A stretch of 64,000 nt of DNA from an uncultured Draconibacterium sp. (GCF_913060805.1 NZ_CAJXTC010000021.1:1-64000); one strand, 5' to 3'. Positions 35,464 to 45,178 are shown, numbered from the stretch's first letter. The notes: generated by a model not told the origin, from the sequence alone. Translations and numbers: made by a program.

Positions 35464-36549
35464 TTATCGTTTCGGTGGCGTATAATCTTCGGGTAGCGAG
35501 TTGGAAAAATTTGACACTTTCATAGCTCCGTCGATAACAAAATTAAGGTTCGGACTGGTGCCATTCGACCGAATAAGAAACGGAGCTTTTACAGGATAAA
35601 AGACTGAGTTTCGTTGAGAATATGTAAAGCGGTCATGTAAAAATTCTTCCGGAATAGGATAGTCATCTTCATCAAACCGGTAGTGAATTTCAAGCTTATC
35701 GGCTAGAATTATGTATTCTTTCGCCTGACTGCTTAATTCTTCATTTTCAATGAGGTAAAAGGCGGCTTTCTGTTCTTCCGGAAAAATCTTGATTTCATAT
35801 CCTTGTTCTCCGGGATTATTGTCGAAAATCGATTTCAGAAAATGGCGGTACGAGCCATGATAACTAAGTCGGCGATTTTTTGCAAAATAGTCAGTTTTCG
35901 ATGGTTGTTCCACTTCTAAAGGTTCGTAATAGTAATAACCTTTAAGCTGGATTACATCGCCTCCGTTTGGCGAATTTAACGCCAGTTGTTTCCCGTTTGG
36001 ACCATCGCGCACAATTACCTTAAATTCATCGAGAATAACTTTTATGCGATAGCCGAGGTAGTTATTTTCTACCAGCAGTGGTTCGTTTGAAGTGGCTGAA
36101 AACTGCATTTTGTCGCGCTGAAAAACAAGCACACTGTCGTTGAGTACTTTGGTTTTTTCCGGCGACTCACCTAAAAAATGGTCGTAAAAATACCGCAGGT
36201 TTCTCCGGCGTTTGTCTTTTGCTGAAATGCTGACCTCATCAAGCGAAAAATTCGATGGAACAAGCTCAATATCCAGTTGTTGCTGGTTTTCGATGGCTTG
36301 AATATACGATTCGTAAGAAACATGATCCGCTACCAAGGTGCAAGGCATAAACGGAACTTTTATCGAGAAATTCCCCAGCGTGTCGGTAATTACACCCACT
36401 GTTGTTCCCGAAACAAAAACCTCGGCATGCCGAATCGGAAGGTTGGTTTCTGCATCCGTAATACGTCCGCTAATCGTCTGTTGCGAAAAAACGCTGGTCG
36501 TGAGGATGCAAAAGAACAGCAGCGAAAGAGAAAACTTGGCAGGTATCAT
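35464..36549 (-). CDS. CarboxypepD_reg-like domain protein, paralogue A
   Basis: 361-aa exported protein. The signal peptide MIPAKFSLSLLFFCILTTSVFSQ is followed by a CarboxypepD_reg-like beta-sandwich (TISGRITDAETNLPIRHAEVFVSGTTVGVITDTLGNFSIK), then about 240 residues of unassigned sequence with aromatic-rich strands. This part resembles the soluble 'DUF5686-type' tail without the beta-barrel. Paralogue B lies just upstream on the same strand, 70 bp apart, and both share the C-terminal motif NSLPEDYTPP. Cell-surface or periplasmic role unknown. Confidence 0.82.
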   Translation of the reverse strand: MIPAKFSLSLLFFCILTTSVFSQQTISGRITDAETNLPIRHAEVFVSGTTVGVITDTLGNFSIKVPFMPCTLVADHVSYESYIQAIENQQQLDIELVPSNFSLDEVSISAKDKRRRNLRYFYDHFLGESPEKTKVLNDSVLVFQRDKMQFSATSNEPLLVENNYLGYRIKVILDEFKVIVRDGPNGKQLALNSPNGGDVIQLKGYYYYEPLEVEQPSKTDYFAKNRRLSYHGSYRHFLKSIFDNNPGEQGYEIKIFPEEQKAAFYLIENEELSSQAKEYIILADKLEIHYRFDEDDYPIPEEFLHDRFTYSQRNSVFYPVKAPFLIRSNGTSPNLNFVIDGAMKVSNFSNSLPEDYTPPKR

Positions 36550-36619
36550 AGGTTTTGTTTTTTCAAATTAAAACAAAATTTGTACCACTTAAAAACATAA
36601 TATGTACACCCAAAAGCTT

Positions 36620-37699
36620 TTATCGTTCGGGCGGCGTATAATCTTCAGGTAACGAATTTACAATACTTTTAATGGTCATTAATCCTTCGATAATAAAAGG
36701 AAGTCTTGGACTTGTCCCGTTTTCCCGGATCAAAAACGATTCATTTGTTGAGTGAATCACCGATATTTTTTGCGAATACACCTTCCCTGACGAAAGCTCT
36801 TCCTCCGGAACCGGGAATCCTTTTTTATCAAAGCGATAGCACACTTTTAATGAATCGGCAGAAATAACATATTCTTTTGTGTGGTCGTCGTACTCTCCAA
36901 TTTCGTAAAATGCAGTTTCGGATTCGGGGCTTAGAGTTTCAATTTTAAAACCTTGCATTTCAAGGTCGTTATCGTAAATCGATTTTAAAAAGTGGCGGCA
37001 CGAGCCATAATAGGCGTCGTGCCGGTTAACGCGGTAATTCTCAGCTTTTTCGCTGGAATAATTTTCAAGCGGCTCGAAATAATAGTAGCCGGTAAATTCA
37101 GTAACTTCCCGGCCATTCATCGAATTTAATGGCAGTTGCTTTCCATTTGGACCATCAAACGCAATCACACTAAACTCTTCAAGGATAATTTTGATTTTAT
37201 AACCCAGAATATGGTTTAGGACAATCAGTGGTTCGTTTGTTTTTGCCACAAATTTCATTTCATCGCGATTGAAAATAAGCACGCTGTCGTTCAGTATCTC
37301 TATTTTGTTGCGATCCTCCTCGATAAAATGCGAATAGAAAAAACGAAGGTTCTTTTTGCGTTTATTCCGGGCCGAAACATTTATCTCTCCGATAGTAATA
37401 GTTGCAGGATTCAATTTAAGATTCACGTTTTCTTCACCAGTAATTGGTACGACGGCTGATTCGTACGCTACATGGTCGGCAATTAGCACAAAAGGCCGCA
37501 TCGGAGGCTGCAAACTAAATTTTCCCTGGCTGTCAGTGATACATCCTACTGTAGTTCCCGAAACAAAAACCTCGGCGTGCCGAATCGGAAGGTCGGTTTC
37601 TGCATCCGTTATTTGTCCGTTAATCGTCTGTTGCGCAAAAACACTTATCGAGAGGATGCAAAAGAACAGCAGCGAAAGAGAAAATCTGGCAGGTATCAT
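36620..37699 (-). CDS. CarboxypepD_reg-like domain protein, paralogue B
   Basis: 359 aa from the ATG at 37699. The frame stays open 13 codons further, but that start would put residues ahead of a signal identical in position to paralogue A's (MIPARFSLSLLFFCIL), so I use the shorter form. CarboxypepD_reg-like domain at about 23-100, then a unique region ending NSLPEDYTPPER. The 5' third is far more alike between the two genes than the 3' part, and their upstream DNA is also alike (TTTTGTTTTTxCAAAT...AAAAACATAATATGT). Tandem duplication is clear; function is not. Confidence 0.82.
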   Translation of the reverse strand: MIPARFSLSLLFFCILSISVFAQQTINGQITDAETDLPIRHAEVFVSGTTVGCITDSQGKFSLQPPMRPFVLIADHVAYESAVVPITGEENVNLKLNPATITIGEINVSARNKRKKNLRFFYSHFIEEDRNKIEILNDSVLIFNRDEMKFVAKTNEPLIVLNHILGYKIKIILEEFSVIAFDGPNGKQLPLNSMNGREVTEFTGYYYFEPLENYSSEKAENYRVNRHDAYYGSCRHFLKSIYDNDLEMQGFKIETLSPESETAFYEIGEYDDHTKEYVISADSLKVCYRFDKKGFPVPEEELSSGKVYSQKISVIHSTNESFLIRENGTSPRLPFIIEGLMTIKSIVNSLPEDYTPPER

Positions 37700-37863
37700 A
37701 GCTTTTGTTTTTACAAATATGAGCAAAAATTGTTCCATATAAAAAACATAATATGTCCTCAGGAAGTTATGTGTGTAAGCGAATTTAATTTATTAAATTG
37801 GCTAAAATTCTTTGGGATTTGTTAGCTGTAAATATTTGAATCCCGAAGCATAAACTAAAAAGT

Positions 37864-38928
37864 ATGGCACGTTTTTTAAAAGATCGTTCAAAAGCAACTG
37901 GAGCTGTTCCGGGTTCGCTGGTTTTAATCGGCCGGCAAAAAATGGAACAGTCGGAGATTCAGTTTATTACTTTCGATAAAGATGAATTGACGGAGGAAAC
38001 GGTGGATTCGATTGAGATGGCACAGCAGAAATTTCGAGAGGGGAAAGTAAACTGGATAAATATTTACGGACTGCACGATTTAGAGATGATTAAAAAGCTT
38101 GGCGAAGAGTTTAAATTGCCGACACTTTTGCTCGAGGATATCCTGAATACCGACCAGTCGCCTAAATACGAGAATGGCGAGGATTACGATGCTTTTATTA
38201 TGAAAATCCTGTATCAGGACAAGGAAGCTTACCGGATTCATGCCGAACAGGTTACGTTGATATTGGGTGAAAATTATGTGTTGACCTTGCAAGAGCAAAG
38301 AGCCCATATTTTTGAAGTGGTTCGCGAGCGGATTCGCAAAAGTAAAGGCCGGATTCGCATCAGTGGAAACGATTACCTGGCCTATGCTTTAATGGATGCG
38401 CTGGTTGATAATTATTCGATTCTGATTGAGAATATTGGCCGGCAGGTGGAAGATATTGAAGACCGGCTTTTTAAAACCATGGACTCGAAAATTGTGGAAG
38501 AGATCTATCGTTTTAAAACAGAGCTGAACTACATCCGCAAGGCAGTGCGCCCAATGCGGGAATTTATTGCAGCCCTGCTTCGTACGGAAGATTCGTTTTT
38601 TCAGAAAAAGAATTTCGCCTTTCTGAAAGACTTAAGCGACCTGGCCGTTCAGTGTGCCGAAGCGGTTGAAATGTACAATAGTATGACATCGGATCAGCTG
38701 AATATTTACAATTCGAACATGAGTAACCGGATGAACGAGGTGATGAAAACGCTTACCATTTTCGCATCAATATTTATTCCCCTAACTTTTGTTGCCGGCA
38801 TTTACGGAATGAACTTTGAATATATTCCCGAGCTCAAATTCAAATATGGTTATTTGGTATTCTGGATTTTTATTTTAATTCTGGGAGGCGGATTGCTGAT
38901 TTATTTTAAACGAAAAAAGTGGTTGTAA
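37864..38928 (+). CDS. corA: CorA-family magnesium/cobalt transporter
   Basis: 354-aa inner-membrane divalent-cation channel. A large N-terminal cytosolic funnel domain with a long helical stalk is followed by two transmembrane helices; the selectivity motif YGMNF at the end of TM1 is intact, with IPLTFVAGIYGMNFEYIPELK. The C-terminus ends in a short basic tail (FKRKKWL). It precedes the GNAT-nitrilase gene by 18 bp, so the two may share a transcript. Mg2+ versus Co2+/Ni2+ cannot be resolved. Confidence 0.93.
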   Translation: MARFLKDRSKATGAVPGSLVLIGRQKMEQSEIQFITFDKDELTEETVDSIEMAQQKFREGKVNWINIYGLHDLEMIKKLGEEFKLPTLLLEDILNTDQSPKYENGEDYDAFIMKILYQDKEAYRIHAEQVTLILGENYVLTLQEQRAHIFEVVRERIRKSKGRIRISGNDYLAYALMDALVDNYSILIENIGRQVEDIEDRLFKTMDSKIVEEIYRFKTELNYIRKAVRPMREFIAALLRTEDSFFQKKNFAFLKDLSDLAVQCAEAVEMYNSMTSDQLNIYNSNMSNRMNEVMKTLTIFASIFIPLTFVAGIYGMNFEYIPELKFKYGYLVFWIFILILGGGLLIYFKRKKWL

Positions 38929-38946
38929 AATTTAACCAAAACAAAT

Positions 38947-40470
38947 ATGCAAGACATTGACAATATAGAACTGGAGTATTTAAAATTCGACGATTACCAG
39001 GAACTGAAACAGGCCATGATTGAGGTGTACTCGAGCATGCCCGATGCGTACTGGAAAGAACATCATATAAAATCGCTGATTAAACGTTTCCCTGAAGGGC
39101 AGGTGGTGCTGAAAGTAAACGGGCAGATTGCCGGTTGTGCGCTTGCCATTGTGGTTGATTACGATAAGTTTGAAGACAACCATACCTACAAAGAAATTAC
39201 CGGGAATTATAAGTTTGACACGCACTCGCCTGATGGCGACATGTTGTACGGAATTGATGTATTTATTAAACCCGAATTTCGTGGATTGCGACTGGGGCGC
39301 CGCTTGTACGATTACCGCAAAGAGTTGTGCGAGCGACTCAATTTAAAAGGAATTGCCTTTGGCGGACGGATTCCCAATTACCACCTTTACCAGAATGAAC
39401 TGTCGCCAAAAGAGTACATTCAGAAAGTACGTACAAAAGAGATTCACGATCCGGTGCTGAATTTCCAGATATCGAACGATTTTCACCCGGCAAAAATTAT
39501 AAAAGGTTATTTGGAAGGCGACACCGACTCGAATGAATATGCGGTGCTGCTGGAGTGGGACAATATCTATTATGAAAAGCCGCGAAAAAAACCGGAGATC
39601 ACAAAAACGGTGGTTCGTTTGGGATTGGTGCAGTGGCAAATGCGACCTTATAAAACGCTCGAAGACCTGATGTTGCAAGCCGAGTTTTTCGTTGATGCCG
39701 TTTCTGGTTACCGCTGCGATTTTGCCCTGTTTCCCGAGTTTTTTAATGCGCCGCTTATGGCCGAAAATAACCACTTAACCGAGCCCGAAGCCATTCGCGA
39801 CCTAGCAAAACACACCGAAGCGATTACTTCAAAGTTTTCGGAGCTGGCAATTAGCTACAACATTAATATAATTACCGGTAGTATGCCCGAGTTGGTGGAC
39901 GACACCTTGTATAACGTGGGCTACTTGTGCCGACGCGACGGAAGCACCGAGCGCTACGAAAAACTGCACGTTACACCCGACGAAGTGAAAGTTTGGGGGA
40001 TGCAGGGAGGTCATGCCTTAAAAGCGCTGGACACCGATTGTGGTAAAATTGGTGTGTTGATTTGTTACGACTCGGAGTTTCCGGAACTAAGCCGTTTGCT
40101 GGCCGACGAAGGCGTGGATATTTTGTTCGTACCTTTTTTAACCGACACGCAAAACGGTTTTTCGCGGGTACGAAATTGCTCACAGGCACGCGCCATCGAA
40201 AACGAGTGTTATGTGGCCATTGCCGGTAGTGTGGGCAACTTGCCGAAAGTGCATAATATGGATATTCAGTATGCGCAGTCGATGGTGTTTACGCCTTGTG
40301 ATTTTGCCTTCCCGGTAAATGGGGTAAAGGCCGAAGCCACGCCGAATACCGAAATGATTTTGATTGCCGATGTGGATATCGGTTTGTTGCGCGAACTGAA
40401 TCAGTTTGGTAGCGTAAGAAACCTGAAAGACCGTCGTCAGGATTTATTCCAGCTGAAAAAGAAGATTTAG
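38947..40470 (+). CDS. GNAT acetyltransferase-carbon-nitrogen hydrolase fusion
   Basis: 507-aa bifunctional protein. The N-terminal half (about 1-200) is a GNAT fold with the acetyl-CoA motif RGLRLGRRLYDYR. The C-terminal half is a nitrilase-superfamily hydrolase (about 225-507) with the Glu-Lys-Cys triad: Glu in FALFPEFFN, Lys in YEKLHVTPDE and Cys in GVLICYDSEFPE. The fusion is a known family, though its substrate is not established. Eighteen base pairs after corA. Confidence 0.92.
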   Translation: MQDIDNIELEYLKFDDYQELKQAMIEVYSSMPDAYWKEHHIKSLIKRFPEGQVVLKVNGQIAGCALAIVVDYDKFEDNHTYKEITGNYKFDTHSPDGDMLYGIDVFIKPEFRGLRLGRRLYDYRKELCERLNLKGIAFGGRIPNYHLYQNELSPKEYIQKVRTKEIHDPVLNFQISNDFHPAKIIKGYLEGDTDSNEYAVLLEWDNIYYEKPRKKPEITKTVVRLGLVQWQMRPYKTLEDLMLQAEFFVDAVSGYRCDFALFPEFFNAPLMAENNHLTEPEAIRDLAKHTEAITSKFSELAISYNINIITGSMPELVDDTLYNVGYLCRRDGSTERYEKLHVTPDEVKVWGMQGGHALKALDTDCGKIGVLICYDSEFPELSRLLADEGVDILFVPFLTDTQNGFSRVRNCSQARAIENECYVAIAGSVGNLPKVHNMDIQYAQSMVFTPCDFAFPVNGVKAEATPNTEMILIADVDIGLLRELNQFGSVRNLKDRRQDLFQLKKKI

Positions 40471-40538
40471 AACTCATTATGACATAAAAATTGGGAGAGG
40501 AAACTGCTGAGTTTTTGTTCCCGGCTAAATAAAAAACT

Positions 40539-40847
40539 ATGTTTATCGTTCACGTTTTTGTTCACGTAAAGGAAGATTGTATCGATGCGTTTAAAGCGGC
40601 CACCATCGAGAATGCAAAAAACAGTATTAACGAACCGGGAATTGCCCGTTTTGATTTTGTAGAACAACAAGACGATCCTACACGTTTTGTATTAGTGGAG
40701 GTGTATCGCACGGCCGACGATCCGGCAAAACACAAGGAAACAGCGCACTACCAAAAGTGGCGCGACACCGTTGCCGATATGATGGCTGAACCTCGATCGG
40801 CACTAAAATTTTATAATGTACATCCCGACGAAGAAGGTTGGGATTAA
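40539..40847 (+). CDS. Antibiotic-biosynthesis-monooxygenase domain protein (YgiN/LsrG-like)
   Basis: 102-aa small ABM-fold protein (ferredoxin-like alpha/beta) similar to quinol monooxygenase YgiN or the AI-2 processing enzyme Lsr[22 protein letters not shown], then [25 protein letters not shown]. No cofactor motif is expected. It sits 10 bp before an Fe-alcohol dehydrogenase, so the pair forms an operon. Reaction unproven; oxidation or isomerisation of a small quinol or carbonyl compound is family inference. Confidence 0.85.
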   Translation: MFIVHVFVHVKEDCIDAFKAATIENAKNSINEPGIARFDFVEQQDDPTRFVLVEVYRTADDPAKHKETAHYQKWRDTVADMMAEPRSALKFYNVHPDEEGWD

Positions 40848-40857
40848 GAAAGAATAT

Positions 40858-42006
40858 ATGACAGTTAATTTTTCATTTGCAACCGCGGGGCAAATAATTT
40901 TTGGAAATCATTCGTTGGAGAAAGTCCCCGATCTTGTTGCCGGTTTTGGGAAGAAAGTAGTTTTAGTAACGGGGAAAAGTTCGTCGCGGGCTGAAGAGTT
41001 GATGGCGAAATTCAGCCCGGGAACCGACACCGTAATTTTTAATGTGCCCGGCGAACCGACCACCGATTTAATTGAGGCCGGAGTACGACTGGCACGCGAG
41101 CATGCAAGTGATGTGGTTGTTGGCTTTGGCGGAGGAAGTGTTGTAGACAGTGCAAAAGCAATTGCTGCCATGGTAACCAATAAGGGCGAGTTGCTCGATT
41201 ACCTGGAAGTGATTGGGCGCGGAAAACCGCTGACTGAAAAACCGTTGCCGTGTATTGCCATCCCGACAACGGCCGGGACCGGTGCCGAGGTAACCAAAAA
41301 CTCGGTAATTAAATCGCCTGAAAATAACGTGAAAGTAAGTTTGCGAAGTAACCAGATGTACCCCGATGTTGCGGTGGTTGATCCGGTACTTACCTGGTCG
41401 ATGCCACCGGCATTAACCGCCAGCACCGGCGTTGATGCATTAACCCATTTGCTCGAGACATTTGTGTCGAACCAGGCCAACCCCTTTATCGATATGGTTT
41501 GCCGCGAAGGTCTGACACGAATCTCAAGGTCCTTACGAAAAGCATACAAAGACGCCAGCGATAAACAGGCGCGCGAAGATATGGCCATGGCCAGCCTTTT
41601 GGGCGGAATGGCATTGGCCAACGTAAAGCTGGGAGCGGTGCATGGTTTTGCCGGACCGATGGGAGGGATGTTCCCTATTCCGCACGGTGCCGTTTGTGCT
41701 TGTCTGATGTCGGCAGTGATTGAAGAAAATATTGAGGCTGTGCGGGAAAGTAAACTCGATAGCTCGAAATTTGATGAGCTGGCAAAAATCCTTACCGGGA
41801 ACGAAAAAGCCATGTCGAACGATGCAGCTATTTGGGCAGCCGAGTTGGTGGCTGATTTACAAATACCGCCACTGTCTGAATTTGGATTGACAAAAGACGA
41901 TTTTCGTGTACTGGTTGAAAAAGCAAAAGTATCGAGCAGCATGAAAGGGAATCCGGTAGAACTGACAGATGAGCAGTTGTTTCGCATTTTGGAGCGGTCG
42001 TTGTAA
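40858..42006 (+). CDS. Iron-containing alcohol dehydrogenase
   Basis: 382 aa from the ATG at 40858, which has a purine-rich AAGAAAG upstream. The frame is open for 14 more codons back into the ABM gene, but that start overlaps it and lacks an RBS. Group III Fe-ADH: NAD(P) motif GGGSVVDSAKA, metal-site region with the AGTGAEVTKNSV loop, DALTHLLE and the HGAVCACL histidine. Likely oxidises an alcohol or reduces an aldehyde produced with the adjacent ABM protein. Operon gap of 10 bp. Confidence 0.9.
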   Translation: MTVNFSFATAGQIIFGNHSLEKVPDLVAGFGKKVVLVTGKSSSRAEELMAKFSPGTDTVIFNVPGEPTTDLIEAGVRLAREHASDVVVGFGGGSVVDSAKAIAAMVTNKGELLDYLEVIGRGKPLTEKPLPCIAIPTTAGTGAEVTKNSVIKSPENNVKVSLRSNQMYPDVAVVDPVLTWSMPPALTASTGVDALTHLLETFVSNQANPFIDMVCREGLTRISRSLRKAYKDASDKQAREDMAMASLLGGMALANVKLGAVHGFAGPMGGMFPIPHGAVCACLMSAVIEENIEAVRESKLDSSKFDELAKILTGNEKAMSNDAAIWAAELVADLQIPPLSEFGLTKDDFRVLVEKAKVSSSMKGNPVELTDEQLFRILERSL

Positions 42007-42046
42007 ATGACAATCCGGTATCGGAACAATTTTTGTAGAATAAAAC

Positions 42047-42054
42047 TATCTTTG
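42047..42054 (+). promoter_or_regulatory. -7 promoter element upstream of the gene at 42073
   Basis: TATCTTTG, a perfect TAnnTTTG, 18 nt before the ATG at 42073. It makes an upstream ATG in the same frame (42007) unlikely to be the true start. Confidence 0.5.
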
Positions 42055-42072
42055 TACAATAAACAGAACGCG

Positions 42073-42381
42073 ATGATTGGCAATTTTTTTCATACACCGG
42101 GAACAAAAAAGTTTAGAATAACGCCACGTTTTTGGGATCCTGACAAGGACGAGAGAGACGAGCGGGAACGCCGAATTAAGGAGGAGTTGGGGATTGTAGA
42201 TGAGAAAAAAGACAGCAATCGTCCGTATCGTCCGAACATTAAAGGTCAGTTTCGTTCGGGAGATAACTGGGCCCGGTCATCCGAATCGGCCCGGAGAGCA
42301 CAAAATCGCAGGCTTGTTTGGATTGTTATAGTCCTTGCTTTGGTGCTTTATCTTTTCTTCTTTTCCGACTTTTTTGCCTAG
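42073..42381 (+). CDS. Conserved Bacteroidota protein with C-terminal transmembrane helix
   Basis: 102 aa from the ATG at 42073, chosen over the in-frame ATG at 42007 because a -7 box lies between them. The N-terminal half is highly charged (PRFWDPDKDERDERERRIKEE), and the C-terminus is one transmembrane helix (LVWIVIVLALVLYLFFFS). Small tail-anchored proteins of this kind precede mutL in related genomes from my general impression, unconfirmed here. Ends 39 bp before mutL. Function unknown. Confidence 0.75.
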   Translation: MIGNFFHTPGTKKFRITPRFWDPDKDERDERERRIKEELGIVDEKKDSNRPYRPNIKGQFRSGDNWARSSESARRAQNRRLVWIVIVLALVLYLFFFSDFFA

Positions 42382-42420
42382 AAAGCGAACCTCATAGTAC
42401 AAATTTCTAAAGATTTAATC

Positions 42421-44316
42421 TTGAGCGATATTATTCAGTTATTACCCGATGCAGTAGCCAATCAGATTGCTGCCGGAGAAGTTATTCAGCGACCGGCATC
42501 GGTTGTGAAAGAGCTTGTGGAGAATGCTCTTGATGCGGGCGCAACTGAAATTACCATCAATATAAAAGACGCAGGAAAGACCCTTATTCAGATTTCGGAC
42601 AACGGGAGCGGAATGTCGCCAACCGACGCGAGGATGGCTTTTGAGCGTCATGCCACATCAAAAATACGCTCGGCCAACGATTTGTTTGCCATTCGTACCA
42701 TGGGTTTTCGTGGTGAGGCACTGGCATCGATAGCCGCCATTGCCGATGTTGAGCTGCGCACCAAAAAAGCCGACGATGAGGTGGGTACTTTTATTCATAT
42801 AATCGGTTCCGAGGTAAAAACACAGGAGCCCGCCGGGTGCAATAACGGCACCAATTTTATGATTAAAAACCTGTTTTTTAATGTGCCGGCACGTCGCAAA
42901 TTTCTGAAAGCAAATTCTACCGAATTAAAACATATTATCTGGGAAATTCAGCGGGTAGCATTACCCAATCCCGACATCAAATTATCCTTGATTCACAACG
43001 GATCACCTGTTTATGATCTGCCACCTGCCAACTACCGCAAACGTTTGGTTGATGTGTTTGGCAAGTCGCTGAACCATAGTCTGATAAATGTAGATGAGGA
43101 TACCAGCATTGTAAAGGTTTTCGGATACATCGGGCAGCCAAAATATGCCCGCAAAACGCTGGGCGAACAGTTCTTTTTTGTGAACGGACGATTTATGCGC
43201 CACCCGTATTTTCATAAGGCGATTACACAGGCTTACGAACAGTTGTTGCCACCCGATACGTATCCGTCATATTTCCTGTTTTTGGAGCTCGATCCGGAAG
43301 CGATCGACATTAATGTGCATCCAACAAAAACTGAGATAAAATTTGAGAACGAGCGCGATATCTGGCCGATAATTCATGCGTCGATACGCGAATCGTTAGG
43401 CAAACACAATGTGGTGCCGTCGATCGATTTCGACCAAAGTGGAAGTATTGATATTCCCGTTCCGAGAAAAGATGGAGAGGGAGTTCGTTTCCCGGAGATT
43501 CAGATCAACCCGGACTACAATCCGTTTAACAACGAAAAGCAGTTTGCCGAACGTGGTTACTCGCCGTTTGAGAATGATTCGGCAGGCCAGGGACGAAGCA
43601 GTTCTCCCGATTCAGGAAGAGAAAAGAAAAACCTCGAAAACTGGGAAGACCTGTACCAGGGAGCACAATTGAAATTAAAACCCGAGCCGGAATACCGCGA
43701 AAGTGCCATTCAGGCTGATGATTTGTATGCTAACGCACCGGGTCAGTTCAGCGGTAAAAAGGTTTTGCAGCTGAAACAACGTTATGTGTTAACGCCGGTA
43801 AAGTCGGGATTAATGGTAATCGACCAGAAGCGGGCACACGAACGAATTTTGTACGAGAAATTTATGGAGGTGCTGAAAACGGATTCGGTGGCCAGCCAGC
43901 AACAATTATTTCCGCAAACCGTTGAACTCAATCCTGCTGATTCGGCTCTGCTAAAATCGATTTTGGAAGACCTGTTGTCGCTGGGATTTGATATTCGCGA
44001 ATTTGGAAAAGACACTTTTATTATAAACGGAACACCGGGAGTTTTAGATATTTCGTCGCCCGAGTTGATTCTGGAAAAATTGCTGGAAGAGTACAAAACA
44101 TCGCCGGTTGATGCACGATCGAAAGCAAAGGAACAAATTGCGGCGTCGCTGGCAAAAGCATCAGCAATGGATTATGGCACCGACCTGAAACAGGAAGAAG
44201 TGGATCACCTGATCGATAATTTGTTTGCCTGTGCAACACCCAACTTTTCGCCCGACGGAAAAAAGGTGTTGACCATCATTTCGACAGATGATATCGAAAA
44301 AAGTTTTTCAAAATGA
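42421..44316 (+). CDS. mutL: DNA mismatch repair protein MutL
   Basis: 631 aa with a TTG start. Links MutS mismatch recognition to strand removal. The N-terminal GHKL ATPase is complete: ENALDAGATEI, DNGSGM, ATSKI, GFRGEALASIA. The C-terminal dimerisation domain is present, but the endonuclease motif DQHAxxExxxxE reads DQKRAHERILYE (about 468-479), and the downstream zinc site (CPHGRP) is replaced by CATPNFSPDGKK. It may therefore lack metal-dependent nicking activity. Fifth codon region SDIIQLLPD fixes the start near 42421. Confidence 0.93.
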   Translation: MSDIIQLLPDAVANQIAAGEVIQRPASVVKELVENALDAGATEITINIKDAGKTLIQISDNGSGMSPTDARMAFERHATSKIRSANDLFAIRTMGFRGEALASIAAIADVELRTKKADDEVGTFIHIIGSEVKTQEPAGCNNGTNFMIKNLFFNVPARRKFLKANSTELKHIIWEIQRVALPNPDIKLSLIHNGSPVYDLPPANYRKRLVDVFGKSLNHSLINVDEDTSIVKVFGYIGQPKYARKTLGEQFFFVNGRFMRHPYFHKAITQAYEQLLPPDTYPSYFLFLELDPEAIDINVHPTKTEIKFENERDIWPIIHASIRESLGKHNVVPSIDFDQSGSIDIPVPRKDGEGVRFPEIQINPDYNPFNNEKQFAERGYSPFENDSAGQGRSSSPDSGREKKNLENWEDLYQGAQLKLKPEPEYRESAIQADDLYANAPGQFSGKKVLQLKQRYVLTPVKSGLMVIDQKRAHERILYEKFMEVLKTDSVASQQQLFPQTVELNPADSALLKSILEDLLSLGFDIREFGKDTFIINGTPGVLDISSPELILEKLLEEYKTSPVDARSKAKEQIAASLAKASAMDYGTDLKQEEVDHLIDNLFACATPNFSPDGKKVLTIISTDDIEKSFSK

Positions 44317-44449
44317 CAGATTGTCGTTAATTTGAACACTTAAAATTTTGGCGTGGTCATTGTATCTTGCCTGATCGTTAAAACAATAAGCAACTGAAGA
44401 TCGTTGATTCTGGAAAGAAAGATTCTTTAGGTCTTACAACTTTATAAAT

Positions 44450-45178
44450 ATGAATTATCGTCCCACATTAAACATGCCTCCTGTGGTAAAGAATCTGATT
44501 CTTGCCAACGTGTTGTTTTTTATTGCCACCATTGTGTTAAAACAAACCGGAACTGATTTATATTCCATTCTGGGTTTGTATTTCCCGCTTTCTGAAAAAT
44601 TCAGGTTATACCAGATTTTTACCTACATGTTTATGCACAGCACACCGGGATTTGGGCATATTTTCTTTAATATGTTTGCCTTGTACATGTTTGGGCGCGT
44701 GCTGGAAGGCGTTTGGGGACCGAAGCGTTTTCTTACTTTTTATTTGGTTACAGGAGTAGGAGCAGCGCTTATACAGTTGCTGGTTACCTTCATTGAGTAT
44801 AAAGTTGCAGTTGCAAATGTTGCGCCCGATCAGCTTGCATATTTCAGAGAGATTGCAGCGCAGGGAAAATATATTCCGGGAACTGTTTCGGAAAAGATTA
44901 CACTATTTATGAATACGCCAACAGTTGGTGCTTCGGGTGCGGTTTTCGGCATTTTATTAGGTTTCGGAATGCTGTTCCCGAATACGGAGTTGATGCTGCT
45001 TTTTCCGCCAATACCAATTAAAGCCAAGTATTTTGTGATTGGTTACGGTGCTTTGGAGTTGTTCTTTGGTGTATCCGGAATTCAGGGAAGTGTAGCACAC
45101 TTTGCGCACCTGGGCGGAATGTTGTTTGGGTATTTTATGATCAAATACTGGAATAAACATTCCAACCGTTTTTATTAA
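44450..45178 (+). CDS. Rhomboid family intramembrane serine protease (first copy)
   Basis: 242-aa six-TM intramembrane protease. The catalytic serine is in GASGAVFGILLGFG and the catalytic histidine in HFAHLGGMLFGY, both in the right order. The L1 loop includes MFMHSTPGFGHIFFNM with the HxxxN motif. First of two tandem rhomboid genes, 30 bp apart, which often form a pair in Bacteroidota. Substrates unknown. Confidence 0.92.
   Translation: MNYRPTLNMPPVVKNLILANVLFFIATIVLKQTGTDLYSILGLYFPLSEKFRLYQIFTYMFMHSTPGFGHIFFNMFALYMFGRVLEGVWGPKRFLTFYLVTGVGAALIQLLVTFIEYKVAVANVAPDQLAYFREIAAQGKYIPGTVSEKITLFMNTPTVGASGAVFGILLGFGMLFPNTELMLLFPPIPIKAKYFVIGYGALELFFGVSGIQGSVAHFAHLGGMLFGYFMIKYWNKHSNRFY

Noticed and set aside
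41199-42083. 294-codon open frame antisense to the Fe-alcohol dehydrogenase
   Set aside because: Serine- and alanine-rich shadow translation without homology features; the sense gene has full family motifs.
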